Shown: piece by piece, positions 1-8,539 of the stretch | Numbering within the stretch: position 1 is the first letter of the stretch | Layout of the letters: the number at the start of each line of letters is the position of its first letter | Source of the DNA: Novosphingobium fuchskuhlense | GTDB taxonomy: Bacteria > Pseudomonadota > Alphaproteobacteria > Sphingomonadales > Sphingomonadaceae | Direction: 5' to 3' | Length of the DNA stretch: 64,000 nucleotides | Assembly (NCBI RefSeq): GCF_001519075.1 | Contig: NZ_KQ954244.1 | Coordinates: forward strand, 885,934 to 949,933 | Translations under genes and position numbers: made by a program | The notes under the pieces: model-generated | What the model saw: the letters and a program-made list of their open reading frames with translations, nothing else | Told to the model about the DNA's origin: nothing | The model's database searches: none

Positions 1-1
1 G

Positions 2-1222
2 GTGGCCGACCGCTTTGCCGACCGACTGTCGCTCGCGTGGAAGATCGCCCGTTCGGAAGTGCGCCAGGTGCGGATCACCGTGCACCCGCGCCGCCGCGCC
101 ATGCCCGAGTTGCGGATGGGCGGCCTGCCGGCGAACGACACCGGGCCGATGCCTGCCGCCCAGCGCCAGTCCACCGTCCCGCTCAGCGCCGATGCCGCCG
201 TCACCGGGCTCGATCCCTCCCTGACCTTCGCCGAATTCGTTTCGGGTTCGGCCAACGTGCTCGCGGTCAACGCCGCGCAGCGCATGGCCGCGCTCGAGAC
301 TCCCCAGTTCTCGCCGCTCTATCTCAAGGGCGCGACCGGCCAGGGCAAGACGCACCTGCTCCACGCCATCGGCCACGCCTATGCGGCTGCCCGTCCGGGT
401 GCGCGCATCTTCTACTGCTCGGCCGAGCGCTTCATGATCGAGTTCGTGCAGGCCATGCGCTCGAACGAGATGCTGGAGTTCAAGGCGCGGCTGCGCGGGT
501 TCGACCTGCTGCTCGTCGACGACATCCAGTTCATCATCGGCAAGGCCAGCACGCAGGAGGAATTCCTCCACACGATCGATGCACTGATGAGCGCAGGCAA
601 GCGCCTCGTCGTTGCCGCCGACCGCGCGCCGCAGGCCTTGGACGGTGTCGAGCAGCGTCTGCTCTCGCGCCTCTCGATGGGCCTCGTCGCGGATATCCAG
701 CCGGCCGATATCGATCTGCGCCGCAAGATCCTCGAACACCGCCTCGCGCGCTTCACCGCCACGCAGGTTCCGGCGGACGTGATCGAATTCCTCGCGCGCA
801 CGATCAACCGCAATGTGCGTGAGCTCGTCGGCGGGCTCAACAAGCTGATCGCCTATGCCCAGCTCACCGGCCAGCCGGTGTCGCTCCAGCTCGCCGAAGA
901 ACAGCTCACCGACATCCTCTCCGCCAACCGCCGCCGGATCACCATCGACGAGATCCAGCGCATGGTCTGCCAGTTCTACCGCGTCGACCGCACCGAAATG
1001 GCCAGCAAGCGCCGCGCCCGCGCGGTCGTGCGGCCCCGGCAGGTCGCGATGTACCTCGCCAAGGTGCTGACGCCGCGCTCGTACCCCGAGATCGGCCGCA
1101 AGTTCGGCGGACGCGATCACTCGACCGTGATCCATGCCGTCCGCCTGATCGAGGAGCTGCGCACACGCGATGCCGATATGGACGGCGATGTGCGGACCCT
1201 GCTGCGGCAGCTGGAAGACTGA
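2..1222 (+). CDS. dnaA: Chromosomal replication initiator DnaA, 5'-truncated by window edge
   Basis: Replication initiator that binds DnaA boxes and melts oriC. The visible 406 residues carry the AAA+ Walker A motif GATGQGKTH (about residues 110-118), Walker B LLLVDDIQF (about 169-177), and at the C-terminus the DnaA signature FGGRDHSTVIHA of the DNA-binding domain. The frame is open to the left edge and the first visible codon is GTG. Domain I is largely missing, because full-length proteins are roughly 450-500 residues, so the true start probably lies outside the window and this entry is partial. No dnaN follows; the next gene is moeB, an arrangement seen in alphaproteobacteria where dnaA is not in the classical dnaA-dnaN operon. 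Confidence 0.96.
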   Translation: MADRFADRLSLAWKIARSEVRQVRITVHPRRRAMPELRMGGLPANDTGPMPAAQRQSTVPLSADAAVTGLDPSLTFAEFVSGSANVLAVNAAQRMAALETPQFSPLYLKGATGQGKTHLLHAIGHAYAAARPGARIFYCSAERFMIEFVQAMRSNEMLEFKARLRGFDLLLVDDIQFIIGKASTQEEFLHTIDALMSAGKRLVVAADRAPQALDGVEQRLLSRLSMGLVADIQPADIDLRRKILEHRLARFTATQVPADVIEFLARTINRNVRELVGGLNKLIAYAQLTGQPVSLQLAEEQLTDILSANRRRITIDEIQRMVCQFYRVDRTEMASKRRARAVVRPRQVAMYLAKVLTPRSYPEIGRKFGGRDHSTVIHAVRLIEELRTRDADMDGDVRTLLRQLED

Positions 1223-1229
1223 AGAAAAA

Positions 1230-1267
1230 GGAAAGTGCGAGGGCCATCGCCCTCGCGCTCCCGGGAG
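1230..1267 (+). repeat. Dispersed palindromic repeat, family A copy 1
   Basis: A REP-like element directly downstream of dnaA. Its core can fold into an 8-bp stem (gcgagggc/gccctcgc) with a 4-base loop, followed by a cgctcccgggag flank. All 38 bases occur again as the exact reverse complement at 22024-22061. A shorter inverted copy lies at 1368-1394. There is no T-tract, so it is not a classical terminator. Confidence 0.8.
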
Positions 1268-1367
1268 TTTGGCGCTCGGCCTATCCACCGCGCGCTATTC
1301 CAACGAAGCGGTATCAATTCTCCGGCCACGCCGGGAGGCGTGACGGCTCCGTCTTGCACCAATGATC

Positions 1368-1394
1368 GGGAGCGCGAGGGCGATGGCCCTCGCA
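1368..1394 (-). repeat. Dispersed palindromic repeat, family A copy 2 (inverted, shorter)
   Basis: It shares the gggagcgcgagggcgatgg core with copy 1 but lies in the opposite orientation. Copies 1 and 2 therefore form an inverted pair around about 100 bp of otherwise featureless DNA, an arrangement like a BIME. The pair fills the dnaA-moeB gap. Confidence 0.75.
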
Positions 1395-1425
1395 TTTCTC
1401 TTCCTTTCTCCCTAACTCCCCTTCC

Positions 1426-2193
1426 ATGACTCCCGACCGCCTCGACCGCTTCGCCCGCCACATCGTCCTTCCCGAAGTGGGCGGAGCCGGGCAGGCCAAA
1501 CTGGTGCAGAGCCATGTCGTGCTGATCGGCATGGGCGGCATTGGCAGCCCGGCCTTGCAGTATCTGGCGGGGGCCGGGATCGGACGGCTGACCCTGATCG
1601 ACGATGATGTGGTCGAGGCGTCCAACCTCCAACGCCAGACCATTTTCGGAACCTCGGACATCGGCAGACCCAAGGCCGAGGCAGCGGCGGATTGGCTCAG
1701 GGCGTTCGATCCTGCGCTGCAGGGCACTGCCCGTGTCATCCGCCTCACCCGCGAGAATGCCGCCGCGCTGATCGCGGGCGCCGATGTGGTTCTCGATGGC
1801 AGCGACAACTTCGCCACGCGACTGGCGGTTTCGGATGCCTGTGTCGCGGCGGGCGTCCCGCTGACCAGCGCCGCGCTCGGGCGGTTTCAGGGGCAGGTCG
1901 CGAGCTTTGCCGGACACCGTGAGGCGCACGCCTGCTATCGCTGCTTTGTTGGCGATGCGTTCGATGCGGAGGATTGCGACACCTGTGCCGATACCGGGGT
2001 GCTGGGCGCGATGGTCGGAATGGTGGGCGCCTTTGGGGCGATGGCAGCGATGCGCGTGCTGCTTGAAGGTGTATCGACGCTGGGCGATCCGCAGTGGGGG
2101 CAGGTCCATGTGCTCGACGGGCTGAAGCCGGCGCTGCGCTCGATGCGCATTGCGAGGGACCCGGAGTGCCGGGCCTGCGCCTCAGCGGCCTAG
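1426..2193 (+). CDS. moeB: HesA/MoeB/ThiF family adenylyltransferase (molybdopterin-synthase adenylyltransferase)
   Basis: E1-like enzyme that adenylates the C-terminus of a small sulfur carrier (MoaD or ThiS) with ATP, feeding molybdopterin or thiamine synthesis. The 255 residues show the nucleotide-binding loop GMGGIGSP (35-42), the DNLQR-type motif SNLQRQ (66-71), DGSDNFATR (124-132), and two CxxC pairs for zinc (C170/C173 and C248/C251). A cysteine in the CADTGVLG segment (C187) is in the usual place of the catalytic thiol. There is no rhodanese domain, so it is the short MoeB/ThiF form. MoeB and ThiF cannot be separated here because no molybdopterin or thiamine genes are adjacent. Its 3' end overlaps cobB, which converges on it, by 12 bp. 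Confidence 0.88.
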   Translation: MTPDRLDRFARHIVLPEVGGAGQAKLVQSHVVLIGMGGIGSPALQYLAGAGIGRLTLIDDDVVEASNLQRQTIFGTSDIGRPKAEAAADWLRAFDPALQGTARVIRLTRENAAALIAGADVVLDGSDNFATRLAVSDACVAAGVPLTSAALGRFQGQVASFAGHREAHACYRCFVGDAFDAEDCDTCADTGVLGAMVGMVGAFGAMAAMRVLLEGVSTLGDPQWGQVHVLDGLKPALRSMRIARDPECRACASAA

Positions 2194-2907
2194 CAATTCC
2201 TCGACCCACGCGGGCACAACCTCGCTGGCCGGGCCGAGGCGGGTTTCATCGAACCACTGCGAGCCTTGGGAGCGTTCGAGATTGAGTTCGAGCGTTGCCG
2301 CGCCGATCTCGCGCGCGGTGCGCACGAAGCCGGCGGCGGGATAGACCGCGCCCGAGGTGCCGATCGAGACGAACAAATCGGCTTCGGACAGGGCGGCGAA
2401 GATCTCGTCCATGCGGTATGGCACTTCGCCGAACCAGACGACATCGGGACGCAGGAAGGGCGCGCTGCAGGCGGGGCAGGGCGGGCGGTCGATAAGGGCC
2501 CCTGTCCAGCGATGGCGGGTATCGCAGGCGGTGCACCACACGGTGAGGTGCTCACCGTGCATGTGGATCACGCCGAGCGATCCGCCGCGTTCATGGAGAT
2601 CATCGACGTTCTGCGTGACGAGGGTGACGCTGCCGCCGGGCACTTTCTTCGGCCATTCGCGCTCCAGCCGGCCCAGCGCCTCATGCGCCGGATTGGGCTG
2701 CTTGGTCTGGATTGCTTCGCGCCGCATGTCGTAGAAGCGCAGCACGAGGTTAGGATCGCGGGCGAAGCCTTCGGGCGTAGCGACGTCCTCGACGCGGTGC
2801 TGTTCCCACAGTCCGCCCGCCGAACGGAAGGTATCGATCCCGCTTTCGGCGGAAACCCCGGCCCCTGTCAGGATGACAATGTTGCGAATGGTCTGCATCG
2901 CGGCCAT
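2182..2907 (-). CDS. cobB: NAD-dependent protein deacylase (sirtuin, CobB type)
   Basis: Removes acetyl or other acyl groups from lysines using NAD+, giving nicotinamide and O-acyl-ADP-ribose. Visible motifs in order: GAGVSAESGI (NAD binding), TQNVDDLHERGG, the catalytic histidine in MHGEHL, a zinc knuckle CTAC...CPAC, then GTSGAVYPAAG and LNLE. The length of about 240 residues is normal for class III/U bacterial sirtuins. Three in-frame ATGs compete (2940, 2907 and 2898). None has a convincing Shine-Dalgarno sequence, and the family N-terminus favours 2907 or 2898. The 5' end is divergent from dapB with only about 27 bp between starts, so their promoters must overlap the opposite coding or leader region. 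Confidence 0.92.
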   Translation of the reverse strand: MAAMQTIRNIVILTGAGVSAESGIDTFRSAGGLWEQHRVEDVATPEGFARDPNLVLRFYDMRREAIQTKQPNPAHEALGRLEREWPKKVPGGSVTLVTQNVDDLHERGGSLGVIHMHGEHLTVWCTACDTRHRWTGALIDRPPCPACSAPFLRPDVVWFGEVPYRMDEIFAALSEADLFVSIGTSGAVYPAAGFVRTAREIGAATLELNLERSQGSQWFDETRLGPASEVVPAWVEELLGR

Positions 2908-2933
2908 GAAGCACAGCACACGTGAGGGTAGCA

Positions 2934-3662
2934 ATGGCACGCATAGGCATTATCGGCAGCGCAGGACGCATGGGGCAGGCGCTGGTCGACGCAATCATCG
3001 CGGCAGGCCATGAGCACGCCGGGGGGATTGACCAGGGCGGCGATCCTGTGGCGCTCGCGCAGGCCTGCGATGTGCTGGTGGATTTTTCGGCTCCGGCAGC
3101 GCTGGAATTCAATCTCGATGCGGCGATCCATGCAGGGATACCCATCGTGGTCGGCACGACGGGGCTGGCCGAGCGGCACCACTGGCTGGTCGATGCGGCG
3201 GCGGTGAGTGTGCCGGTCCTGCAGACGGGCAATACCTCGCTCGGTGTGACCCTGCTTGCGCATCTGGTGCGCGAGGCGGCCGTTCGGCTGGGCGAGGACT
3301 GGGATATCGAGATTGTCGAGACGCACCACCGCATGAAGGTCGATGCGCCATCGGGCACGGCGCTGCTGCTGGGCGAGGCGGCGGCGGCGGGCCGGGGGGG
3401 GCGGCTGGACGAGGTATCCGTGCGCGGGCGCGACGGAGTGACGGGTGCGAGGAAGGCCGGCACGATCGGCTTCGCGGCGCTGCGCGGCGGCACCGTGGCG
3501 GGCGATCACACGGTCCATTTCCTCGCCGACAATGAGCGGCTCTCGTTCTCGCACCTTGCCGAGAACCGCGCGATCTTCGCCCGCGGCGCTGTGCGGGCGG
3601 CGGCATGGCTGCTCGGCAAGGAGCCCGGGCGCTATCAGATGCCCGAGGTGCTCGGCCTTTGA
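2934..3662 (+). CDS. dapB: 4-hydroxy-tetrahydrodipicolinate reductase
   Basis: Catalyses the NAD(P)H-dependent reduction step of lysine/diaminopimelate synthesis. The 242-residue protein has the Rossmann motif GIIGSAGRMGQ at the N-terminus, the GTTG motif, the substrate/catalytic signature ETHHRMKVDAPSGTA, and the VAGDHTVHF motif. The ATG at 2934 is preferred over an upstream in-frame GTG at 2922 because gaggg lies 5 bases before it and the protein then begins MARIGIIGSAG as usual. The stop codon overlaps the TTG start of nth. Aspartate kinase, earlier in the same pathway, lies 7 kb downstream at 10372. Confidence 0.96.
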   Translation: MARIGIIGSAGRMGQALVDAIIAAGHEHAGGIDQGGDPVALAQACDVLVDFSAPAALEFNLDAAIHAGIPIVVGTTGLAERHHWLVDAAAVSVPVLQTGNTSLGVTLLAHLVREAAVRLGEDWDIEIVETHHRMKVDAPSGTALLLGEAAAAGRGGRLDEVSVRGRDGVTGARKAGTIGFAALRGGTVAGDHTVHFLADNERLSFSHLAENRAIFARGAVRAAAWLLGKEPGRYQMPEVLGL

Positions 3663-4354
3663 AGAAGGACCAGATCTTCGAATTCTTCCGGCGCCTCGCG
3701 GAGACCAATCCTTCGCCGGAGACCGAGCTCGAATATGGCAACGTCTACCAGTTGCTGGTGGCGGTGACGCTTTCGGCGCAGGCGACCGATGTCGGCGTCA
3801 ACAAGGCCACGCGGGCGCTGTTCGCCAAGGTGAAGACCCCGCAGGACATGCTCGATCTGGGCGAGGAGGGCCTCAAGGCGCACATCAAGACCATCGGCCT
3901 GTTCAACAGCAAGGCGAAGAACGTGATCGCCATGGCCGAGATCCTCGTGCGCGAGCATGGCGGCGAGGTGCCGAACGACCGCGATGCGCTGACCCTGCTG
4001 CCCGGCGTGGGCCGCAAGACCGCCAACGTGGTGCTCAATTGCGCGTTCGGGGCGGAGACCTTCGCGGTCGACACGCATATCTTCCGCGTGAGCAACCGCA
4101 CGGGCCTCGCCAAGGGCAAGACCCCGCTGGCGGTGGAGAAGGGGCTGGAGAAGAAGGTGCCGCAGCCCTTCCGCGTCGGTTCGCACCACTGGATGATCCT
4201 GCACGGGCGCTATGTGTGCAAGGCGCGGACGCCGGAGTGCTGGCGCTGCGATGTGGTTGACCTTTGCGGCTACAAAGGGAAGATTCCCGAGAAGGGGGCG
4301 AAACCCGCGACTCCGGTAGGGGGGGCGCGGGCAGCCAAGGAGAAGAAGCCATGA
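3659..4354 (+). CDS. nth: Endonuclease III (DNA glycosylase/AP lyase)
   Basis: Base-excision repair enzyme that removes oxidised pyrimidines and cleaves at AP sites. Starting at the TTG that overlaps the dapB stop (3659-3661), the protein begins MKKDQIFEFF. Its key residues then fall on exactly the E. coli Nth numbers: catalytic K120 in the helix-hairpin-helix LPGVGRKTA, D138 in VDTHIFRV, and the [4Fe-4S] cysteines C187, C194, C197 and C203. That agreement strongly supports the unusual TTG start over the ATG at 3605. A charged Lys/Ala tail follows the cluster. The gene sits in a dapB-nth-lipoprotein string joined by overlapping codons. Confidence 0.96.
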   Translation: MKKDQIFEFFRRLAETNPSPETELEYGNVYQLLVAVTLSAQATDVGVNKATRALFAKVKTPQDMLDLGEEGLKAHIKTIGLFNSKAKNVIAMAEILVREHGGEVPNDRDALTLLPGVGRKTANVVLNCAFGAETFAVDTHIFRVSNRTGLAKGKTPLAVEKGLEKKVPQPFRVGSHHWMILHGRYVCKARTPECWRCDVVDLCGYKGKIPEKGAKPATPVGGARAAKEKKP

Positions 4355-4782
4355 GTGCTTTGAGGATCGCCGCCTTCGTTTCCATGACAACTGCCGCCGC
4401 GCTCTCGCTCGGTGCCTGCGCGGCCAAGGGTGGGTCGGCATGGGCCGAGAATGGCCATGCCGCCGACATCCCGGCTGCGACGCCGGCCGGCAAGGCTGTG
4501 AGCTGCATTCCGATCACGCAGATCCGCGAAAGCCGGGTGCGCGACGACTGGACCATCGACTTCCGCACGGGCGGCGATACCTGGTATCGCAACAGCTTGC
4601 CCAACCGCTGCGGCAGCCTCGGCTTCGAGCGGGCGTTTTCCTATTCAACCTCGCTCTCGCAGCTCTGCAACGTCGATATCATCACGGTCTTTCGCAATGG
4701 CGGCGGCCCGACTGGTCCGTTGGGCTCCTGCGGCCTCGGGATGTTCCAGCCGGTGAAGCTGGCGAAGGAAGCGAAGAAGTAG
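4351..4782 (+). CDS. DUF6491-like secreted lipoprotein
   Basis: A 143-residue protein of unknown function. The N-terminus has a hydrophobic signal ending in a lipobox (LGAC, cysteine about residue 22), so an outer-membrane or periplasmic lipoprotein is likely. The mature part has four more cysteines spaced as in the other family member at 32237: CIPITQIRESRV near its start, NRCGSLGF, LCNVDIITVF and a C-terminal CGLGMFQPV. I assign DUF6491 from memory of that pattern. The ATG overlaps the nth stop (ATGA), so it is probably translated with nth; no link in function is evident. Confidence 0.75.
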   Translation: MSALRIAAFVSMTTAAALSLGACAAKGGSAWAENGHAADIPAATPAGKAVSCIPITQIRESRVRDDWTIDFRTGGDTWYRNSLPNRCGSLGFERAFSYSTSLSQLCNVDIITVFRNGGGPTGPLGSCGLGMFQPVKLAKEAKK

Positions 4783-4810
4783 TCGCCCACCCAATCGCTT
4801 TTTTCGGGGA

Positions 4811-4881
4811 GCGAGACGACGAAGCAATCCGGAGCGTTGTTCTGAGCCGCTCTGGATTGCTTCGCGACGCGCGCAATGACG
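4811..4881. repeat. Dispersed palindromic repeat (long hairpin), family C
   Basis: Arms cgaagcaatccggagcg (4820-4836) and cgctctggattgcttcg (4847-4863) form a 17-bp stem with a single G.T wobble and a 10-base loop, followed by gcgcaatgacg. This resembles a REP-like repeat (GAAGCAATCC...GGATTGCTTCG...CAATGACG) that I recall as common in alphaproteobacteria. It lies between convergent genes, where such elements often sit. Confidence 0.75.
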
Positions 4882-4900
4882 AATCCGTTCGGACTTGCGG

Positions 4901-6211
4901 TTACGCCTGTGGGTCCAGATGCAGACCCTTGCGCCCGTGTTCCGGCGTGTCGTGCGGGGGCATGGGCTCCGGCGTGTCGGGGTCCAGCGGCACCTGCAGC
5001 ATGCCTTCCCACTTGGTGATGACCGAGGTTGCCACCGCGTTGCCCACCACGTTGGTCGCGGTGCGGCCCATGTCGAGGAAGGTATCGACGCCGAGGAGCA
5101 ATGCGACGCCTTCGACCGGCAGGCCGAACTGGGCCAGCGTGGCGGCGATGACCACGAGGCTCGCGCGCGGTACGCTGGCGATGCCCTTCGAGGTGACCAT
5201 CAGGGTGAGCAGCATGGCGATCTGCTGCCCGGCCGAGAGCGGGATATTGTAGGCCTGCGCGATGAACAGCGTCGCGAAGCTGGTATACATCATCGAGCCG
5301 TCGAGGTTGAAGCTGTAGCCCAGCGGCAGCATGAACCCGGAAATGCGGCGGGGCACGCCGAAGCGGTCCAATTGTTCGAACAGCTTGGGCAGCGCGCTTT
5401 CCGAACTGGCGGTCGAAAAGGCGAGCAGGATCGGTTCGCGGATATAGCGCGCCAGCAGCAGCACCCGCCGCCCGAGGAAGATTCCGCCGAGGCCGAACAG
5501 CAAGGTCCACAGGATCAGCAGCCCGAAGTAGAACTCGCCGACGAAGGCGCCGTAGGTCACGATGATGCCGACCCCGCGCAGCGCGATGACCGAGGCCATC
5601 GCACCGAACACCGCCAGCGGTGCGGCGCGCATGACATAGCCGGTGATCGTGAGCATGAGCGTGGCCAGCGCCTCGCAGCCGCGCACCAGCGGTGCGGCTT
5701 CCTCGCCCATCGCGGACAGCCCGAGGCCGGCGAAGATCGAGAAGACGAGGATCTGCAGCACGTTGTTCTTGGCCATCGCATCGAGCGCGCTGGTCGGGAA
5801 CACCTCGAGCACGAAGTGGCGAAGGGTGAAGTCCGCGGTTGCCAGTTCGCCGACCGGGGTGGTGGCCGTGATGTTGAGCCCGGCACCGGGCTGGAACAGG
5901 TTCACGAGGACGAGGCCGAGCCCGATCGAGATCAGGCTGGCGGTGATGAACCAGGCAAGAGCCCGGCCGCCGATCCGGCCAAGCGCGCTGCTGTCACCCA
6001 TGCTGGCAATGCCCGTCACCAGCGTCGCCAGAATGAGCGGCGCGATGATCATCTTGATGAGGTGCAGGAACACCTCGGGCAGCAGCTTCAGGAGATCGGC
6101 GATGTCCGCGAGGGTCTTGTCACCCGCCGGATAGGAAACGTTGAGCGCATAGCCCACGCCGATGCCGGCAAACAGCGCGATCAGGATGTAAAGTGTCAGG
6201 CGCGTGCCCAC
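4901..6211 (-). CDS. Dicarboxylate/amino acid:cation (Na+ or H+) symporter, SDF family
   Basis: Inner-membrane secondary transporter of the glutamate/C4-dicarboxylate (GltP/DctA) family, 436 residues. It contains the family's serine-rich hairpin 1 (AFSTASSESALPKL), the transmembrane 7 motif NLDGSMMYTSFATLFIAQ, the second hairpin around TLMVTSKGIASVPRAS, and the GVDTFLDMGRTATNVVGN segment containing the substrate-binding Asp, Arg and Asn. The Pro-rich C-terminal tail is cytoplasmic. The substrate cannot be decided between glutamate/aspartate and C4-dicarboxylates. The gene stands alone, divergent from the enoyl-CoA hydratase gene. Confidence 0.93.
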   Translation of the reverse strand: MGTRLTLYILIALFAGIGVGYALNVSYPAGDKTLADIADLLKLLPEVFLHLIKMIIAPLILATLVTGIASMGDSSALGRIGGRALAWFITASLISIGLGLVLVNLFQPGAGLNITATTPVGELATADFTLRHFVLEVFPTSALDAMAKNNVLQILVFSIFAGLGLSAMGEEAAPLVRGCEALATLMLTITGYVMRAAPLAVFGAMASVIALRGVGIIVTYGAFVGEFYFGLLILWTLLFGLGGIFLGRRVLLLARYIREPILLAFSTASSESALPKLFEQLDRFGVPRRISGFMLPLGYSFNLDGSMMYTSFATLFIAQAYNIPLSAGQQIAMLLTLMVTSKGIASVPRASLVVIAATLAQFGLPVEGVALLLGVDTFLDMGRTATNVVGNAVATSVITKWEGMLQVPLDPDTPEPMPPHDTPEHGRKGLHLDPQA

Positions 6212-6316
6212 GGTCCGGCTACCCCAGTGTTGTTGTCGCCCGCCAGCCTAGCTGGCATGGTGCCGGGCGGCAACGGACCTCCGCCCGAAGGCGGGGCCGC
6301 AAACCGGGAGAGTTCG

Positions 6317-7090
6317 ATGGAGCATATCACCGTGGAACAACGGGGCCGGGTGACGCGCATCACGCTGGCGCGGCCCGCCGTGCTCAACGCGATCAACGCC
6401 CGGATGCACGAGGAACTGGAAGAAGCCTTCAATGCCTTTGCCGCGGACGATGGGCAATGGGTGGCGGTTGTTACCGGGCAGGGCCGGGGCTTCTGCGCCG
6501 GATCGGATCTCAAGGCGGTCGCGGCTGAAGGCTTCAGGAGTTACCCGGCGCACGGCTACGCAGGGCTGATCGAACGGTTCGATTGCGACAAGCCGATCAT
6601 CGCGGCGGTCAATGGTCTGGCGCTCGGCGGCGGCTTTGAAGTGGCGCTGGCCTGCGATCTCATCATCGCGGCCGAGAGCGCCCGTTTCGGTCTGCCCGAA
6701 CCCCGCGTCGGCGCGGTGGCGCTGGGAGGCGGGCTGCACCGGCTGGCGCGCCAGATCGGGCTGAAGCGCGCGATGGGGATGATCCTTTCGGCCCGGCCCG
6801 TCGATGCGGCGGAAGGTGAGCGGCTCGGCTTCGTGACCGAAGTGGTGCCCGATACCGATCTGGAAAGCGCGGTGGAGCGCTGGGTGGAGGCCATCCTGCT
6901 GGGCGCGCCGCTCTCGATTCGGGCGTCGAAGCAGGCGGTCATGCGCGGGCTGGATGAGGCTGGCGTGGCCGCCGCAATGGCTGCCCAACCGGGCTATCCG
7001 GCCTTCGCCGCATGGTCCGCCAGCGCAGACTTGCGCGAGGGGACCACCGCCTTTGCCGAAAAGCGTCCGCCAGTTTGGCAGGGCCGCTGA
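6317..7090 (+). CDS. Enoyl-CoA hydratase/isomerase (crotonase) family protein
   Basis: A 257-residue crotonase-fold enzyme acting on acyl-CoA thioesters. The oxyanion-hole segment GRGFCAGSDLKAV and the motif NGLALGGGFEVALACD are present. Both glutamates used for hydration in true enoyl-CoA hydratases are in place (GGGFE and the FGLPEPRVG segment). The ATG at 6317 has gggagag 4 bases upstream and gives the standard MEHITVEQRGRVTRITLARP N-terminus; the same frame stays open far upstream, but that is antisense to the symporter. Exact substrate unknown; carnitine-type hydratases look similar. Confidence 0.9.
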   Translation: MEHITVEQRGRVTRITLARPAVLNAINARMHEELEEAFNAFAADDGQWVAVVTGQGRGFCAGSDLKAVAAEGFRSYPAHGYAGLIERFDCDKPIIAAVNGLALGGGFEVALACDLIIAAESARFGLPEPRVGAVALGGGLHRLARQIGLKRAMGMILSARPVDAAEGERLGFVTEVVPDTDLESAVERWVEAILLGAPLSIRASKQAVMRGLDEAGVAAAMAAQPGYPAFAAWSASADLREGTTAFAEKRPPVWQGR

Positions 7091-7097
7091 ACCTGAT

Positions 7098-8168
7098 TCA
7101 GCGGCCCGTCTGCGCGCGGTGCATCAGCTTCTGATCGGCGAGCACCAGCGCCATCATCGCTTCCACCACCGGCACGCCGCGGATACCGACGCAGGGGTCG
7201 TGGCGGCCCTTGGTGAAGAGCTCTGTCGCCTCGCCTTCCCGCGTGATCGTGGGGACGGGGGTGAGGATCGAGGACGTGGGCTTGAAGGCGACGCGCACGT
7301 GGACCGGCTGGCCGGTGGAAATGCCACCCGCGATGCCGCCGGCGTGGTTGGCGGTGAACACCGGAGCCTCCTCGCCGGGCCGCATCGGATCGGCATTGCC
7401 CTCGCCGGTATTGGCGGCGGCGGCGAAACCGTCGCCGATCTCCACGCCCTTGACCGCGTTGATGCCCATCATGGCGTGGGCCAGTTCGGCATCGAGCTTG
7501 GCATAGAGCGGCGCGCCCCAGCCTGCGGGCACGCCGCCGGCGGTGCATTCGACCACCGCGCCGAGCGAGGAGCCGGCCTTGCGTGCATTGTCGACCAAGG
7601 CTTCCCACCGCGCGGCAGCCTTGGCGTCGGGGCAGAAGAAGGGGTTGCGGGTGATTTCGGCGGCATCGAAGTTGGCGGGGTCGATCGCATCGCCACCGAT
7701 GGCGCTGACCCAGCCGAGCACGGCGACTTCGGGGATGACGAGGCGGGCGACGGCACCGGCGGCGACACGCGCGGCGGTTTCGCGCGCGGAGGAACGGCCG
7801 CCCCCGCGATAGTCGCGAAAGCCGTACTTGGCGTCATAGGCATAGTCGGCGTGGCCTGGGCGATAGGCCTTGGCGACATCGCCGTAGTCCTTGGAGCGCT
7901 GGTCGACGTTTTCGATCATCAGGCTGATCGGGGTGCCGGTGGTGCGGCCTTCGAACACGCCGGAGAGGATGCGGACCTGATCCGGCTCCTGCCGCTGCGT
8001 GGTGAAGCGCGACTGGCCGGGGCGGCGGGCATCGAGGAAGGGCTGGATGTCGCTCTCGATGATGGCGAGGCCCGGCGGGCAGCCATCGACGACCGCGCCG
8101 AGGGCGGGGCCGTGGCTTTCCCCCCAGGTGGTGAAGCGGAACATGTGGCCGAAGGTGTTGAAGCTCAT
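7098..8168 (-). CDS. aroC: Chorismate synthase
   Basis: Last step of the shikimate pathway: converts 5-enolpyruvylshikimate-3-phosphate to chorismate with reduced FMN. The 356 residues show the three family signatures: [18 protein letters not shown] near the N-terminus, the [21 protein letters not shown] segment, and [15 protein letters not shown] near the C-terminus. The start at [20 protein letters not shown] (8168) is standard; an in-frame ATG 30 bases earlier is less likely. Divergent from the monooxygenase-fold gene at 8228 with a 59-bp gap. Confidence 0.97.
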   Translation of the reverse strand: MSFNTFGHMFRFTTWGESHGPALGAVVDGCPPGLAIIESDIQPFLDARRPGQSRFTTQRQEPDQVRILSGVFEGRTTGTPISLMIENVDQRSKDYGDVAKAYRPGHADYAYDAKYGFRDYRGGGRSSARETAARVAAGAVARLVIPEVAVLGWVSAIGGDAIDPANFDAAEITRNPFFCPDAKAAARWEALVDNARKAGSSLGAVVECTAGGVPAGWGAPLYAKLDAELAHAMMGINAVKGVEIGDGFAAAANTGEGNADPMRPGEEAPVFTANHAGGIAGGISTGQPVHVRVAFKPTSSILTPVPTITREGEATELFTKGRHDPCVGIRGVPVVEAMMALVLADQKLMHRAQTGR

Positions 8169-8227
8169 GGCGCAGGGCCTTTGCGCAAAATGTTGCAAAA
8201 GTCACGCCTGCTGCGCCAAAGGGGCCC

Positions 8228-8539
8228 ATGTTCCTCGTCGTCTTCCGCAACCGCAAGCGCGCCGATCTGGATGCGGCGGCCTATTCCGCCGACGCCAATG
8301 CGATGGAGGTGCTGGCAGCAGCGCAGCCGGGATACATTTCGTTCAAGAGCTACACCGCCGAGGATGGCGAAGTCGTGGCGATCAGCGAATGGGTGGACGA
8401 GGCGGCGGCGCTGGCGTGGCGGCGGGTCGCCAGCCATGCCGAAATGCAGGCCAAGGGCCGCGAGGAATACTACGAGGACTACACGCTGTTTGCGGGGACC
8501 CCCAGCCGCGTGCACCAGTTTGCGAGGACCAAGGCATGA
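8228..8539 (+). CDS. Antibiotic-biosynthesis-monooxygenase (ABM) fold protein
   Basis: A 103-residue single-domain ferredoxin-like protein. The layout MFLVVFRNRK...PGYISFKSYTAEDGEVVAISEWVDEAAALAWRR..HAEMQAKGREEYYEDY matches small ABM-domain proteins, which form dimers and include heme-degrading and quinol monooxygenases. No catalytic assignment is possible from sequence. It is translationally coupled by an ATGA overlap to the ArsC-like gene that follows. Confidence 0.8.
   Translation: MFLVVFRNRKRADLDAAAYSADANAMEVLAAAQPGYISFKSYTAEDGEVVAISEWVDEAAALAWRRVASHAEMQAKGREEYYEDYTLFAGTPSRVHQFARTKA

Noticed and set aside
1223..1425. Replication origin next to dnaA
   Set aside because: The gap holds two REP-type palindromes and no DnaA boxes or AT-rich unwinding element.
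4895..6316. In-frame extension of the enoyl-CoA hydratase gene upstream to 4895
   Set aside because: The extension is antisense to the symporter gene and lacks family features; the ATG at 6317 has a ribosome-binding site and the usual N-terminus.
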